Program-made: the position numbers and the translations under genes
In this document: piece by piece, positions 1 to 11,452 of the stretch
Layout: each line of letters begins with the position of its first letter
Numbering within the stretch: the stretch's first letter is position 1
Notes under the pieces: generated by a model
Database searches by the model: none
What the model was told of the DNA's origin: nothing
Seen by the model: only the letters and a program-made list of their open reading frames with translations
Assembly: GCA_963965975.1 (NCBI GenBank)
Contig: OZ014411.1
Coordinates: forward strand, 25,279,249-25,343,248
Direction of reading: 5' to 3'
DNA: 64,000 nucleotides
Source of the DNA: Xestospongia bergquistia
Lineage: Eukaryota > Porifera > Demospongiae > Haplosclerida > Petrosiidae

Positions 1-348
1 TGTTAATGTCACCTTCACTCAAATCTCTTACTCTCTTCCTCAACTCCAGCCTGTAAGCATTCCTCCAGTCCCTCACACAGTGTTCTCCTTCAAATTTGGA
101 AAATCTCTGATGTAATAACGGACTGCAGCAACCACACTATGCTCAGCAGCTCTCTTTCCGGTCATAGATTTCTGTTCAGGAGTGTACTTTGCATATTGGC
201 CTCTCTTTTTGTTGTTCTGTGACTCTATAACAGAGCAAACTTCCGAGTTGGCAGCTGCAATCGAAGTTGATGGTACAGATTGTGCTAAAGGGCCATGACG
301 ATCGGGTAGGTTGTTCGTTTCCCTCTTGAAGTATCGAAATAAGGCCAT
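1..348 (-). pseudogene. Transposase-like N-terminal fragment, frameshifted
   Basis: Reading leftwards from an ATG at 348 (start of MALFRYFKRE), the frame encodes a basic protein with a helix-turn-helix-like stretch (KRGQYAKYTPEQ, then KRAAEHSVVAAVRYY). It stops at TGA just after ENTV near 73. If the GTGTG at this point is read as GTG, the frame continues through RDWRNAYRLELRKRVR to the window edge, so a 2-bp expansion has broken the gene. The sequence resembles the N-terminal DNA-binding part of pogo/Tigger-type DDE transposase proteins common in sponge and cnidarian genomes; this is from memory of the family and is tentative. A longer ATG at 399 is also open but the shorter start looks more natural. 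The rest lies outside the window. Confidence 0.45.
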
Positions 349-399
349 AGTGAATCTAAGACTCCCTGATGAACAACGTAATAACGTGCGTGCAACCAC

Positions 400-1146
400 G
401 TGTACGCATTAACGGGCGTGGCACATTGCACCTAATTAACTTTCGTAGGTAAATATTTGTTTCTCAACCACGAAAATTTTACCCCCCGAAAAAAACCCGC
501 TATACGGTAGTAATAGTAGAAGGGAAAGTAATATGTAATTTCATATTACATCTCTATTACATTCCTGTTTAGTCCTATGTTGTGTTAGTTAGCAATTTAG
601 CATATGTCTCTGACTCTCTGATCAGTTAGCAAGGTATAGCAGGTATTTTCTGACCTGACAGGTGCTCCCTGAGTGACTCTGCATTTCAAAAACTAATCGA
701 CATAAAATGCAATGGACATGTTAGTGATGTTACAACTGCTTGATTTAATATCTTAAATACAAATTACAAAATCTTAACCCTGTTGTGAAGTAATAGTAAT
801 ATTAATAGACTTCAAAGTAAGAGCAATAGTAATATATTACTGTGAATTCAGCCTGTAATAGTAGTAGTAATAGATTACATTGCAATGTAATTGACCCCAG
901 GCCTGTTATACACTAGTCTAGTATATGGTCAACCCTGAACTATATGCATCATATATATTATACATAATATATATAAACCAGAAATTCTTGGTGTGTATAG
1001 TATCCATGCCTGCACATGTTCTGGTCTCAAATAGGGGAGGGTAGTTACACAGTTCAGAACATACTGGTACAATGTTACGTTTTTAACTAAAGTCATAGTT
1101 GTAAGTATAATTATGCATAGATTCAAATCAAAATAGCAAATCTCTG
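400..1146. other. Intergenic, AT-rich
   Basis: No gene is seen. The stretch holds TAATAG/TAGTAA-type simple sequence (about 500-560 and 790-880) and likely the 3' flank of the HACD3-type gene. The reading frame on the minus strand at 929-1195 partly overlaps the last HACD3 exon but in a different frame and is not a gene. Confidence 0.5.
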
Positions 1147-4100
1147 TCAGCGTTTCTTGACCTTTTCTGAGAGCTTTTTCTTTCTTTGACTCCACATATA
1201 TGATGACAGTATATATAACACTATAGGGAGATTATGATATCCTCTCTAGTTAGACTTAGTACTTACTAAATGGCTCTAACAACATAGCAATGACTTTAAA
1301 TGCATTAAGACTGAATGATATATTGAGAGCATTAGGTAGTGAATATGACCAACCACCACTAGGAGGTCCATATTGTACTGACAACCACAAAGCAAGAACT
1401 ACAAAAAATAAAAAAAAAATTTTGACAAAATTAATAACATTTTATCACTTACATTCACACGTAATTCCAGATGGATAAAGAGGAATCCAGACTGTATAAC
1501 GAAGCCATGTTAACCACCACACCTCTTTATTGAGAAGTGACAAGGCATAATAAGGATACCTGTAAAGGAATAGCTTATTGGATTTCATTTGGAACAATCC
1601 ACACATAGTTCCATTAGCACATGACATTTCGTATATATAGTATATAAGGACATAAAGTTGTTGTCCCATTATAATTATAGTATAAATTCATTATAAATCA
1701 AGGACATCTTTCAAATTATAATAGTTTTTTGTCTGTCAATACGTCCAGAATGGACAAGTTTGATTATATATGTTTTACAACATTAAATAAACAAAGGTAT
1801 CAATTATTATGATTGGAAAGGCTATATTTTATTTTGTGATTGTTAAATAATTTTTCAAATTAATAAAACTCATTCTTGTTTTTTACATTTAAGTAATAGC
1901 TTTTGTTGATGGTAGACATCAAGATATATCACAAGATTACATTAAATACTAATCAAACATTGTATTTAAAGCCTTGATTACTCTTGTTATATTGTTAGGA
2001 TATCGAAAAGCTCGAAATTCACTTTAATACAACATATTCTTTTTTTGGTTTCAAGGAGGAAAACACATCACTAGTGTAAATTGATCATACCATCATGATA
2101 CCATAGTTACTGAAAACAGCAGGTAATGTTGGGGAGAAAAACACTTGCAAATCAATACAATGTAGACTTTAGAAAAATTAACAAATTCTTTTTTAACTTT
2201 GTCAACTACTTTATTCACAATTGTTATAAGTTCAGATATAGGATGTCTCTTTTAATGATCATCTATAATGGAAGTTTGTGTGTCTTTTAGCATCATGATA
2301 ACAAAGAGAATAAAATATGATCACTACATGCTCCACCTACTACTACCACACCCTATATTAAATGTTGAAGAATAATCTTGTGGCAAGCAATTTAACAAAT
2401 TTGCCATTTTTTTCTCTTCCAAATTTACCAGCTTAATGATAATTGCCTGGGACTATGTCTAGGCAAGAATGGTGGTCCAATAACTAAATTGACATACCTT
2501 ACTAACTCAACCATTGACCATACTAGAAAAAGAACATATACCACAGGACTAGACTGAATACTTTCAGCTGGAGAGATAGTAAGGAATAAAATAAAGCTAC
2601 GGCCAGATACCTATTTGAATGATACAACACAATATTAAACTTATAAGTTTGGTTATTACTTGAGCAAATGTAGCAGCTACACCTCCTTTGACAAAACCTA
2701 ACATGGAATGAACTATCTCTAATGTGGCCAACCCTTGACAAATCTTTAATAAAGGTGCTACATCATGGTAAGCCTTTGTTATTCCCTCTACAAAATAATG
2801 AACAGTGCAATATAAATATATTAATATAAGAATATAGTATATGATTAATTGTTATTACCTAAGCCATAGGTCAATAGAAATAAAAGGCGCAAGAAGATGA
2901 TTAGAAAACCTATCCATTGACCAACATTGTAAAGAACCAAATAACACATCTTGACTTTGTCTGCAACTAGTTATATTGTTATTTCTTAAAAGGAAAGTAT
3001 CAATTAACTGTTTACTGTCAATGATGTTATTATAGAAATCTGTTTGCTTCTTCATTTCCTCTTCAAGTGACTTCATTTGCTCCTCGTATTTCTACAAACA
3101 CAATCGTCAATAACTAAGACAAATTTTACTTAAAAAGTTACTTTCTTCAATTGTGCCTTAGCATCATCTTCCTCCTCTTCATCTTCGGAGACATCAAAAT
3201 GATCAAAGTCCAACTGAATCCAATGTGGTTTTACATTTGTGCTTTGTAATCTCACCCATTCTCCAGCTAATTTTAGTATGTGACACAACATTTTAACATT
3301 TTGATTACTCACGATTTTTCTTTAAAAGACGAAATTCAATTTCTTTTTCAGAAATCTTTATTCTACATTTCTAATATATGATATAGACATCATGACTTGT
3401 AGACAATGAAACACAACTATGATAAGAATTGCTAAGATTGCCATAACACTGTAGCTGTTATGACATTACAGTGTTACTATATTTATGGCAAAAATGTTGT
3501 AGTCATGAATACGTTTAAACATAGAAACTTCTGTTAACAAAAGCTCTGGTAAGCTAAATGCTCACAGATACATGGACCGTATAAAAAATTGATATTTGGA
3601 ACTCTTGCTCATTCAAAGATAGTAAGGGTTAATAATGACGTTGCATTTGAATTTTATTTAGTTAAGACACTATGTGAGATAACTAGTGCAAATAATTAAT
3701 GGGTATATTTTCAAATTTATGATAGGTTATTAAAAACATGATAAGGTAGGCATGGGGAAACATTTAAGAAAATTTATAAATACACTCAGCTTTGTCAAGA
3801 AAGAGAATTTGCCTCAAAATTGCTTGTACAAGTAGATCATTTAGCAAGTCTAATCAGTTTCAGGTAAAAGTCCTTTTCTTTGAAAATAGCAAACAAAAAT
3901 TTGTTGAGTGTACAAGAATCATCTTGTGTATGAAATTTACCACACCTACTTTAGTCACATGATAATGTACTAGTTCCATGTTAAAATAAGTACATGTACA
4001 AATGTCACTTTAAAAATTAATAAAGCTGTGGCTGTTCAAATGAATATAGATATATACTATATTGCATATGTTATGGCTCTAAAAATAGTCAATGATGAAT

Positions 4101-4454
4101 ATCTTCAATAGTATACTGACCTCAGTGCTGACTGCTTCATAGAATGATAACTCAAAACCATACCAGTTTTTACCAGATGCTCCAACTCCAAGTCCTGACA
4201 TCAATATATGACTTTTCATAGAAAATTTTTTTATATGTACCTTTGAATGTCATGTGACTGTCATGAATCTTAAAGTCTGGCTTCTGCCGGCATTGAAAAA
4301 TAAAATAACAATTTTTAAAACAATAATTTATCAAAATTTATTTATGTTGTTAAATTACTTCACTAGGTTGTATTAATATCCTTAGGAGCACCATTTCTTT
4401 TCGTTGAGCCCACAAAACTGTAGGTTTTAAAAGCAAGTTTCCTTCATGAGACAT
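1147..4454 (-). CDS. HACD3: Very-long-chain 3-hydroxyacyl-CoA dehydratase, HACD3 type
   Basis: Third step of very-long-chain fatty-acid elongation in the ER membrane: dehydration of 3-hydroxyacyl-CoA. Twelve exons, complement of 1147-1220, 1267-1398, 1453-1559, 2498-2567, 2611-2787, 2859-2960, 3016-3091, 3142-3266, 3313-3370, 4121-4194, 4241-4283, 4359-4454. All phases agree and give 377 aa (human HACD3 is about 362). Residues 1-115 form a p23-like CS domain (start MSHEGNLLLKPTVLWAQRKE; NWYGFELSF; KPHWIQLDFD), then an acidic stretch, a short coiled region, and the multi-pass PTPLA domain from about residue 163 (YLVLYNVGQWIGFL; LEIVHSMLG; VWSMVELVR). The catalytic Tyr302 and Glu309 of the family are present in WIPLYPSGITCE. 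The C-terminus KVKKR fits a KxKxx ER-retrieval signal. The CS plus PTPLA fusion distinguishes HACD3 from HACD1/2. Confidence 0.94.
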
Positions 4455-5707
4455 TTTGATTGATAGGAGTGGCTGACTGAAGGTGTGGCTATTGTACTGG
4501 CGTGAGAATTGTTCAAGACAAAGGTATTACAAATGCTATTGTTATTGTAATATCAGTCAAAATTAAATAAAGCAGTTTGTCAACTTAATCATTAGCAAAT
4601 GACATTTTGTCAAAATCTACTTGGCCTACAGTATACAGACATCAGTTAATCATACCAGTAGCTATTGTACTAACTGCTGTAGCAGAATCTCTCTTTACTT
4701 TTGTTATAACTTGTAGCCAGTATATTGGGATCATCTATAGTAAATGATACATAGTGGTGTTTGCAATGATCACTGAATAATACATAATATTATTATAGAG
4801 GGAGAAAACTTAGCTATTTTGCAACCAGTCAAATGATATATGTCTACTATAAACACAGACATATTTTCATAAATTGACAAATTTAAACTCTTCAAATACT
4901 TATTTGGAAGTGATTGGCCAAATGTTTCTGCTAATACAGTATTATACAAGAATGATTATGTATCTTCACTTTCATGCTTAATAGGAAGTAGTTATATAGT
5001 AAAGAAAATGTCATGTGTTAGCTATATATCTTAGGAGAATGCAGAATTAATATCTCATTTAAACCTTACATAATCTTACAACAGATGCTAAAAACCTAAG
5101 GACTTCATCCCAGGTATATCTTGCAAAGGTGTGATGTCCATATGCTGACTATAATAGATGCTATGTACGTACAGCATACTGTATAGAATGAAAGAGTATA
5201 GGAAAGCAGTTGTGAATGTATCCATGCTATCACAATAGCTAGTCTTAAAATGTAAGGATCATTTTATGAAATGTGGTTACTTTCATTAACTCATTTCTAT
5301 TTAAGTTCACTTGTATCACCATTTGTCCTGATGAACACACCCAATAAGAGTCAAAATATTGGTTTCTAATAAGCATTGGCTAGATTGTGTGAGGGGGAAA
5401 TGCCTTGAAAGCCAGCCATCTTTATGAAGTAAATTTGATTTATTAAGGCATTTCATTGAGTATACAATGGCTTCAACATGTTTACTCTTTTATTATAAGG
5501 TTATAAATGTAATTGAGTGGTTAATTAAATTTTAGTGAACTCTTTTTAAAATAGTAATGATAACAAATACTTTATTTTTAGTTTCTATGATAAACTTTAC
5601 ATGATTATTAGAGGTACCAGCCACTTTAACTCAGTAAAGTAGATCTAAAATAACAATACTTTGTTATTTAAATAAAATTGTTCCAGATACTCATCTTCAT
5701 AAAATAT
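4455..5707. other. Intergenic, AT-rich
   Basis: Upstream of the HACD3-type gene and downstream of START gene 1 (both on the minus strand). I see no coding exon, RNA gene or repeat of note in it. Confidence 0.5.
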
Positions 5708-7382
5708 TTATCGTATTTTGATTAAGTTATCATCTCGCATAGCTCCCTTTTGTTTGACATAGACATTATGATAATAGGTGCTCAAATTATGATGCCAATC
5801 AATAGGAGCTCTACCATAAAAGAAATTAAGAATAAATTTTGGTACATGGCCTTTAAGATCATCTTGTACAACTAGTATGAGCTTAGTGGAATTAGGATCA
5901 TCTTCACTCGGATAAAGTAATGTCCCTGAAAACAGTGTTTCTGCTCTAAAAGAATAGAGAGTATGTTCTACATCAATGTTGATAAATAATAAACATACTT
6001 GGCAACCAATCAATTATCACTAAATAATAACATACTTCTAATAAGGAAAAGGAATTCATGACAAAGCAAGCATAACTAATAGCTATTTGACAAATACATG
6101 CAAAAAACAAGCACTATACTAGTCTTTATAATTGTCATAATCAAATAACCTCGACAACATCTACATCTATAGTTGCTATGTATTCTCAATTTACCAGACA
6201 TCTCCAGATTTTAGAGGTATACTAGGATGAACAGTATTCTTGTACGTGTATAGTTACTGTGTATTCTTGAGTTACCTGACAACTCCAGACTTTAGAGGTA
6301 TACTAGGATGAACAGTATTCTTATATAATATATAAAATCTTCCTGTGTCATCCTGTCCGTGTGTCATGTATTGAACAAAATCACGATCAGCAGCACCAAT
6401 AGGAGTTTTAACTAACCTATTATTGAATAATATTCTAAGTTGAGAGTACATATACTATACAGTATAACATTGTAAGCATTCATTATCAGAATTACCAGTA
6501 AATGAGTTTATAAGTAGAATACTCTTCAACTGTTTCTAATATTGGAAACTGCTTTTCCCATTGTCGCCGTATATCAAGGTTGACTATAAGCTCCAACACT
6601 AGAGTAATAAATATTTAATAATTAAGTTTGCAAAAGTATAGAACTTACCATCCTTTGGGGGAATACCACGAAAATGTAGAAAGCCCTAAAGGTTAATTAT
6701 AGAAATGATTATTTAATACATGGTTGGAAAGCTTAATTCAACTATCTAAAGGTTACCTTTTCATTTTCAGAAACATTAGGGATGACAACACTTTTATTGT
6801 TAATGACATGTTTCTGTGATAAGCTAGCTCGTAATATGAAAATTACATCACCATTTAAACAGTTAGGCTATGCAATTACTATACACTTCATAGAAAAATG
6901 GTTAAAATAATCAACCCAGTTGTATTACATAATCTAGATTATTAGTTAAATGTTGTGTTTATGAGCTAATATATATATAGCAGCAAAGTGATGCCATGCA
7001 TGTTTTCTTTTCTTTAATTTTTAGATATAATGTGCCTATAGGTCATCATGTTATTATTGATATACATAAGAAAAACCTATTCTTTCACCTTGACCATATT
7101 AACAGCTGACTTTCCATATGACTTCTTCCATAATTCAACATCTTCGGTCCTTTTCAAAAATGTCCACTCATCATTGTCTGATATTGTTTTAGCTTCTTCA
7201 TGTAATCTTTGAAGGTCTAAATGATATTAGGTTTTTAATAACATGTACCATGCATTTTAATAGAGTTAAAAATGGCTAAACTAATTAAGTCATGGTCCAA
7301 CATTCATACCTTGTGGAGTGAAAGGATTGTCTTCAGTTGTTACATTAACTTCTGAACCATTTCCTGCGTCTGTTGCTGCCAT
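5708..7382 (-). CDS. START-domain lipid-transfer protein 1
   Basis: Small cytosolic-type START protein expected to bind and carry a lipid. Six exons, complement of 5708-5945, 6276-6416, 6496-6598, 6649-6685, 7089-7216, 7310-7382; phases 1,0,1,2,2 close and give 239 aa. After an N-terminal tail ending in DNPFTP, the START fold covers about residues 26-230: WTFLKRTEDVELWKK, the FLHFRGIPP turn, LELIVNLDIRRQWEKQF, IGAADRDFVQYM, KSGVVR, and the C-terminal helix region GHVPKFILNFF. The RDFV and SGVVR motifs resemble the PCTP/STARD2 branch, but the ligand cannot be told from sequence. No signal peptide or membrane segment. It is the diverged left member of the family found again at 54.6-64 kb. Its fifth exon has a partial tandem copy in the following intron. 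Confidence 0.92.
6168..6330. repeat. Tandem duplication of about 82 bp covering an exon end
   Basis: About 6168-6249 and 6250-6330 are imperfect copies sharing GAGGTATACTAGGATGAACA and flanks. The right copy is the 3' part of START gene 1 exon 5 with its donor; the left copy lies inside the next intron and carries a matching exon end with a GTAAAT donor-like site but no acceptor. Confidence 0.8.
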
Positions 7383-8447
7383 TCCTTAGATAACTAGAAT
7401 ATGTAATTATTAAAAGACACAACACAGACTTGATATATATGATACAATATGAATATGTACAAATCTTGAAGTCCATACATTCTTTTCCTTGTAGAGGAAG
7501 AGATTAATTGACCTCAACAATATCATTTGATGTGCACATGATAAGATTAATAACAAATTCGAATTTCTAGTGAATACCGGCAATGTTTAAGCATATAAGA
7601 TTGACACAACATTAAGTTCAAAAAATTATATTATTCTGTACAAAGGCTCCTTACATACTAAAGACATACTTATCTTAGTAATACTTATATTACATATTGT
7701 GGGAAAATGTTTAACAAACTATATATTTTGTAAAGGTTTCACTGTTATTAAGATGAATGACTAATTATTACAACTAGATTATTGGGTTCTATTATCTGTC
7801 TTTCAAGATAAACACAATTGACATGTTAATCTACCACCATTTAAGTTACACTGTCTATTTGATGAAATAAAACCACCAATTCAAACGGATATTAGCTCAA
7901 CTCTGTAGGAGTAGGAATTGCTATTTTCTCCTTTTAATAATCGTTCCTGCTTCGGCAATATCATTATTTATCTACTAAAGATAATTTTAGTTAGCTACTA
8001 AACTATTGTTTCCTTTGAACTAAACTATTGTTTGCTTTGATAAAGCTTTGGTGATACTATATAATCACAACATATATATATAGAGAGAGAGAGATAAGGT
8101 TCTCTGATTCCACTTACCAGCCTTGATCCTAAGATATGATCGTGTGCAAGAAAGGAGAGAAATGGAGAAAGACAGAGAGAGAGTGAGAGATTTAGCTTAG
8201 CAGGAAATGCACTTTAACGTTTTCTTGACAATATAATTATACGCCTTCTTATTAGCAATTATAGTATAGTATATTAAGACTTCCTCTTTACTAGACGTCC
8301 ATAACATTAATATATACATATATATATATATATTAGTAAAGTTTGTTTAATGGCAATACAAACAAGAATACTTCAAACATAATCATATCTGCAACATTTC
8401 AAGAGTACATAACTACTGAAAAACAACAAGAAACCCAAAAAAATGGT

Positions 8448-8597
8448 TATGCTTTAATGTCAATCCTGTCATCCATGTCAATTGATGATAACTCCATGAT
8501 AATCTCTTTAAATGTCTCAACAAAGTCATTTTTCACTGCTCATCCGATCTCCAGAGTCTCTTGTCATTGCAAACTGTATTATCTCTACAGTAAATAT
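8448..8597 (-). other. Possible terminal exon with a homopolymer frameshift
   Basis: Behind a fair acceptor (TTTACTGTAG) the minus strand reads IIQFAMTRDSGDRMSSEK then TGA. One base away, a second frame continues naturally as NDFVETFKEIIMELSS down to a stop at 8448. A 1-bp loss in the A5 run between them would explain both. No upstream exon was found and the product is not recognised. Confidence 0.22.
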
Positions 8598-9671
8598 AAT
8601 AGAAATGTTTGTTAGCATCTTCAAATTCATAATTAATTTAATGCAAGTAGTTAAATGTTATTAGGATTAAAGCAGACAGCCTCATGCCATCTTTCACATC
8701 ACCTTCTTCTTAACACAAACTACACTTGTTAATCGCCCATGTTTTAGTACATATAATGTCTATTACTACACAGCTGTTTCCTAAGTATGTACATAATTAT
8801 CACTTTGTTGTATACAGTGTAAACAGTGCAGTTGTTATTGAGTTTGTTGTACTCATTGTCTTTCCTTAGGAAGTCAAACAGAGTATGTACGTTAAGTGAC
8901 CTTTAATTATACCCCATCCTCAGTATCTATAGTATTATCATTAACATTTTAAATACTCATTATTATTAGTTAATATCGTCATACACATGAGTACTTGTTT
9001 GGATATATGTGTATTATATGAACATACACATTGAAACTAATTAGTCTCCATATTAACATTCCCTTAACATACATAACAAGGTAAAGGGAGTATATGAAGC
9101 TCCACCATTATATAAACAGAAGCAATATTAATGTATTTGATTATAATCAGAAGAATACCACATGTCATGATAGTGAGCACATTCTGTACACACATGCCTA
9201 TCACATTGTACAACACAGCATACATCATTAATATTAATATCATTTAATAACTTGTATGAAATTGATACTGATACACGAGTTTTAACATAACTAGTTAATT
9301 ATCAGTTATACTATAACTAAACCACAGCTATAGTATAGTAATTAATGGAACTGAACTGAAAGTATTGTATTAATACATTTCACAAATATTTTATATTGTG
9401 TCTTTGAAGTCAATAGTTGAAACATATAACTATTTTATTATTATCTTAATTTGTAATACATGTAGCTGCTGTTACAATACAAACAGAAAATAAAGATGTC
9501 AAAGTTAGTACACATTGAATATTTTATTTAGTTTCATTTTTCATTACCATAATTGCAAACTCTGGAGTACTTCTTGGAAATCACTAGTTTAACTTTATGC
9601 CCACAGCACTAGTTTAATTAAGAAAGGTTATGGTATAGGACACAAGTGCTAGATAATTAAACTAAATTAAC

Positions 9672-9854
9672 TTAGTCTTTCCTGGCTGGCTGTGGTTTAG
9701 TTATAGTATCTGTGTTTGCACAAGAACAATAGACTAATATGACTATACACAAAATTACTCCTATTAGCAATGAGCACCAAGGAGTCATGGATTTGTACTG
9801 ATCTGGATCGTACCTATTATTGTAAACTAATCCATGTATCTTACTGGTACTCAT
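9672..9854 (-). CDS. Candidate 60-aa single-pass membrane protein
   Basis: Uninterrupted frame beginning MSTSKIHGLVYNNR, with a hydrophobic segment at about residues 26-45 (WCSLLIGVILCIVILVYCSC) and a short polar tail TDTITKPQPARKD. Hydrophobicity and the cysteines at the membrane edge are plausible for a small membrane protein, but there is no homology that I recognise and no supporting neighbour exon. It may equally be a chance frame or one exon of a longer gene. Confidence 0.28.
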   Translation of the reverse strand: MSTSKIHGLVYNNRYDPDQYKSMTPWCSLLIGVILCIVILVYCSCANTDTITKPQPARKD

Positions 9855-11022
9855 TACTGTTTAATATACTGACTGTTTTCTCTAAAAGGATTTCCTGTGA
9901 ATACAATACGATCCCACCCACTCTATCACACCATTACCAAGCTATTATTATAACACAATTATAATTGTACCATCATTAGGGACTGAATTGGACTGGGCTA
10001 TCAATATTAAATCAATTATACAAGCAGTATGTAGTTAATAACAAGGTATAAACTTAAATTTGTTCAATACAAATTGTACTGACAGATCTGTTGACTTGGG
10101 TCTCTGGAATACACCAGATTCAGACGCATGTATTATGTCATTAGTAGCATTTCAAACCTTTAATAGCTTTGGAGTACATCCCTATAATCTATTAAAATTG
10201 TTTCCTATATTCATACCTATGAGACTTGGACTAATATGTAGACATAAAACTAGTAGATCCAAAATAGTGAAAATGTTGCCATGGTAACCAATATTTAGCA
10301 TATGTCAAGGATATACGTCATAAACTATTATAGGTACAAGATGTGGTATATATATCTAGTTATGTCATCTAGACAGCTAGCACTATAGTAGATATATAGA
10401 ACCTAATAATGCTAAATATCTTCATTCCTCTTTCCATTCTTAACACGTGCCTATTGCATGATTATTGATTATCGAATAGTGATTAATGATAGTTAATAAT
10501 TCAGAATCTGCCTTCAATTTTTTTTATTTTAATGCAAACATCAAAAAAGATCATGTGGACCTATATTAATACTATAAATTATTTAGAGACTACTGTGTGA
10601 TAGATGAGGTTAAAGTATAACATTAACAATATTAGATACACACACAAATGTTATGTCATGCTTGACTTTCATTGCCATTATTCTCTGTTGCTATTATTAA
10701 CTATAAATCCATTATTTAAAGTGTGAACAAAGTTAATAATACAAATGATACAAACTCACTTAATCTAGCTGGTATGTACTACATGTAATTATAGTTGATC
10801 ACATCACGGCATATGTTAATCCTATTATGCTGTTCCAAGCAGCCATAATGTTAGACATAATACTGGTGTAATGCCTGGTATTTGTCTCTAAGTGAGACTG
10901 GGAGTAAGTCAGTACATTGTATTATGCAGGGATTAGGGAGCAAGTCAATATTACTATATAATTGTATTGTACATCCAATTATTATCTAAATACACCTAAA
11001 ATTTACTTCTCAAGGGCACTGA

Positions 11023-11180
11023 CTATTGTCCATCAACCAAGAAAGTGTTACTTGTAATTACAGCTATGGGCATTAAATTATGTCTACAGTTTGATTGTGT
11101 TTTGTATTGGAGTGAGGAAGCTGCATAGGGGACAATTGAACTCACAGTTGGTGGGGGTTCCCCTCCTGGACCAGCCCTAA
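11023..11180 (-). other. GC-richer open stretch, possible exon or repeat end
   Basis: The minus strand reads AGPGGEPPPTVSSIVPYAAS and onward after a TTTAG acceptor-like site. Base composition differs from the flanks. It could be an exon of an unseen gene or part of a G/C-rich terminal repeat of a transposon; neither can be settled here. Confidence 0.2.
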
Positions 11181-11452
11181 AGACACTTATATTACTACCT
11201 ATTTGATAGTAACGAGATACATAAGATATCATACAACAGTTAATTAATAAGATTTACATATTACCTGATTTTTTTGGATATTTTGTTTATTATAACCATA
11301 ATTAATATAACATGTGGGTTGGTCAATAAATCCAGTAGGTGTGTCAAAGTGGTGAAGCATTGTTCTTCAATCTGTTAGTGCAGTATCACAATGTAATCAC
11401 TCATTGTTTTATATATTTTTACAAATCACTCCTTTCTTTTTTCCCAATAGTT

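Larger units (their letters stand above)
7383..11452. other. Long stretch with no confident gene
   Basis: About 4 kb, AT-rich, with GA-rich simple sequence near 8084-8190 and a TATA run near 8312. Three weak coding candidates on the minus strand are listed separately. A plus-strand frame at 10060-10287 is open for 75 codons but has no motif or splice logic that I can support. Confidence 0.4.

Noticed and set aside
6770..6835. Possible extra exon in START gene 1 (SVVIPNVSENEK with a GTAACC donor)
   Set aside because: No paralog has an exon there, and exons 7089-7216 and 6649-6685 join in phase without it.
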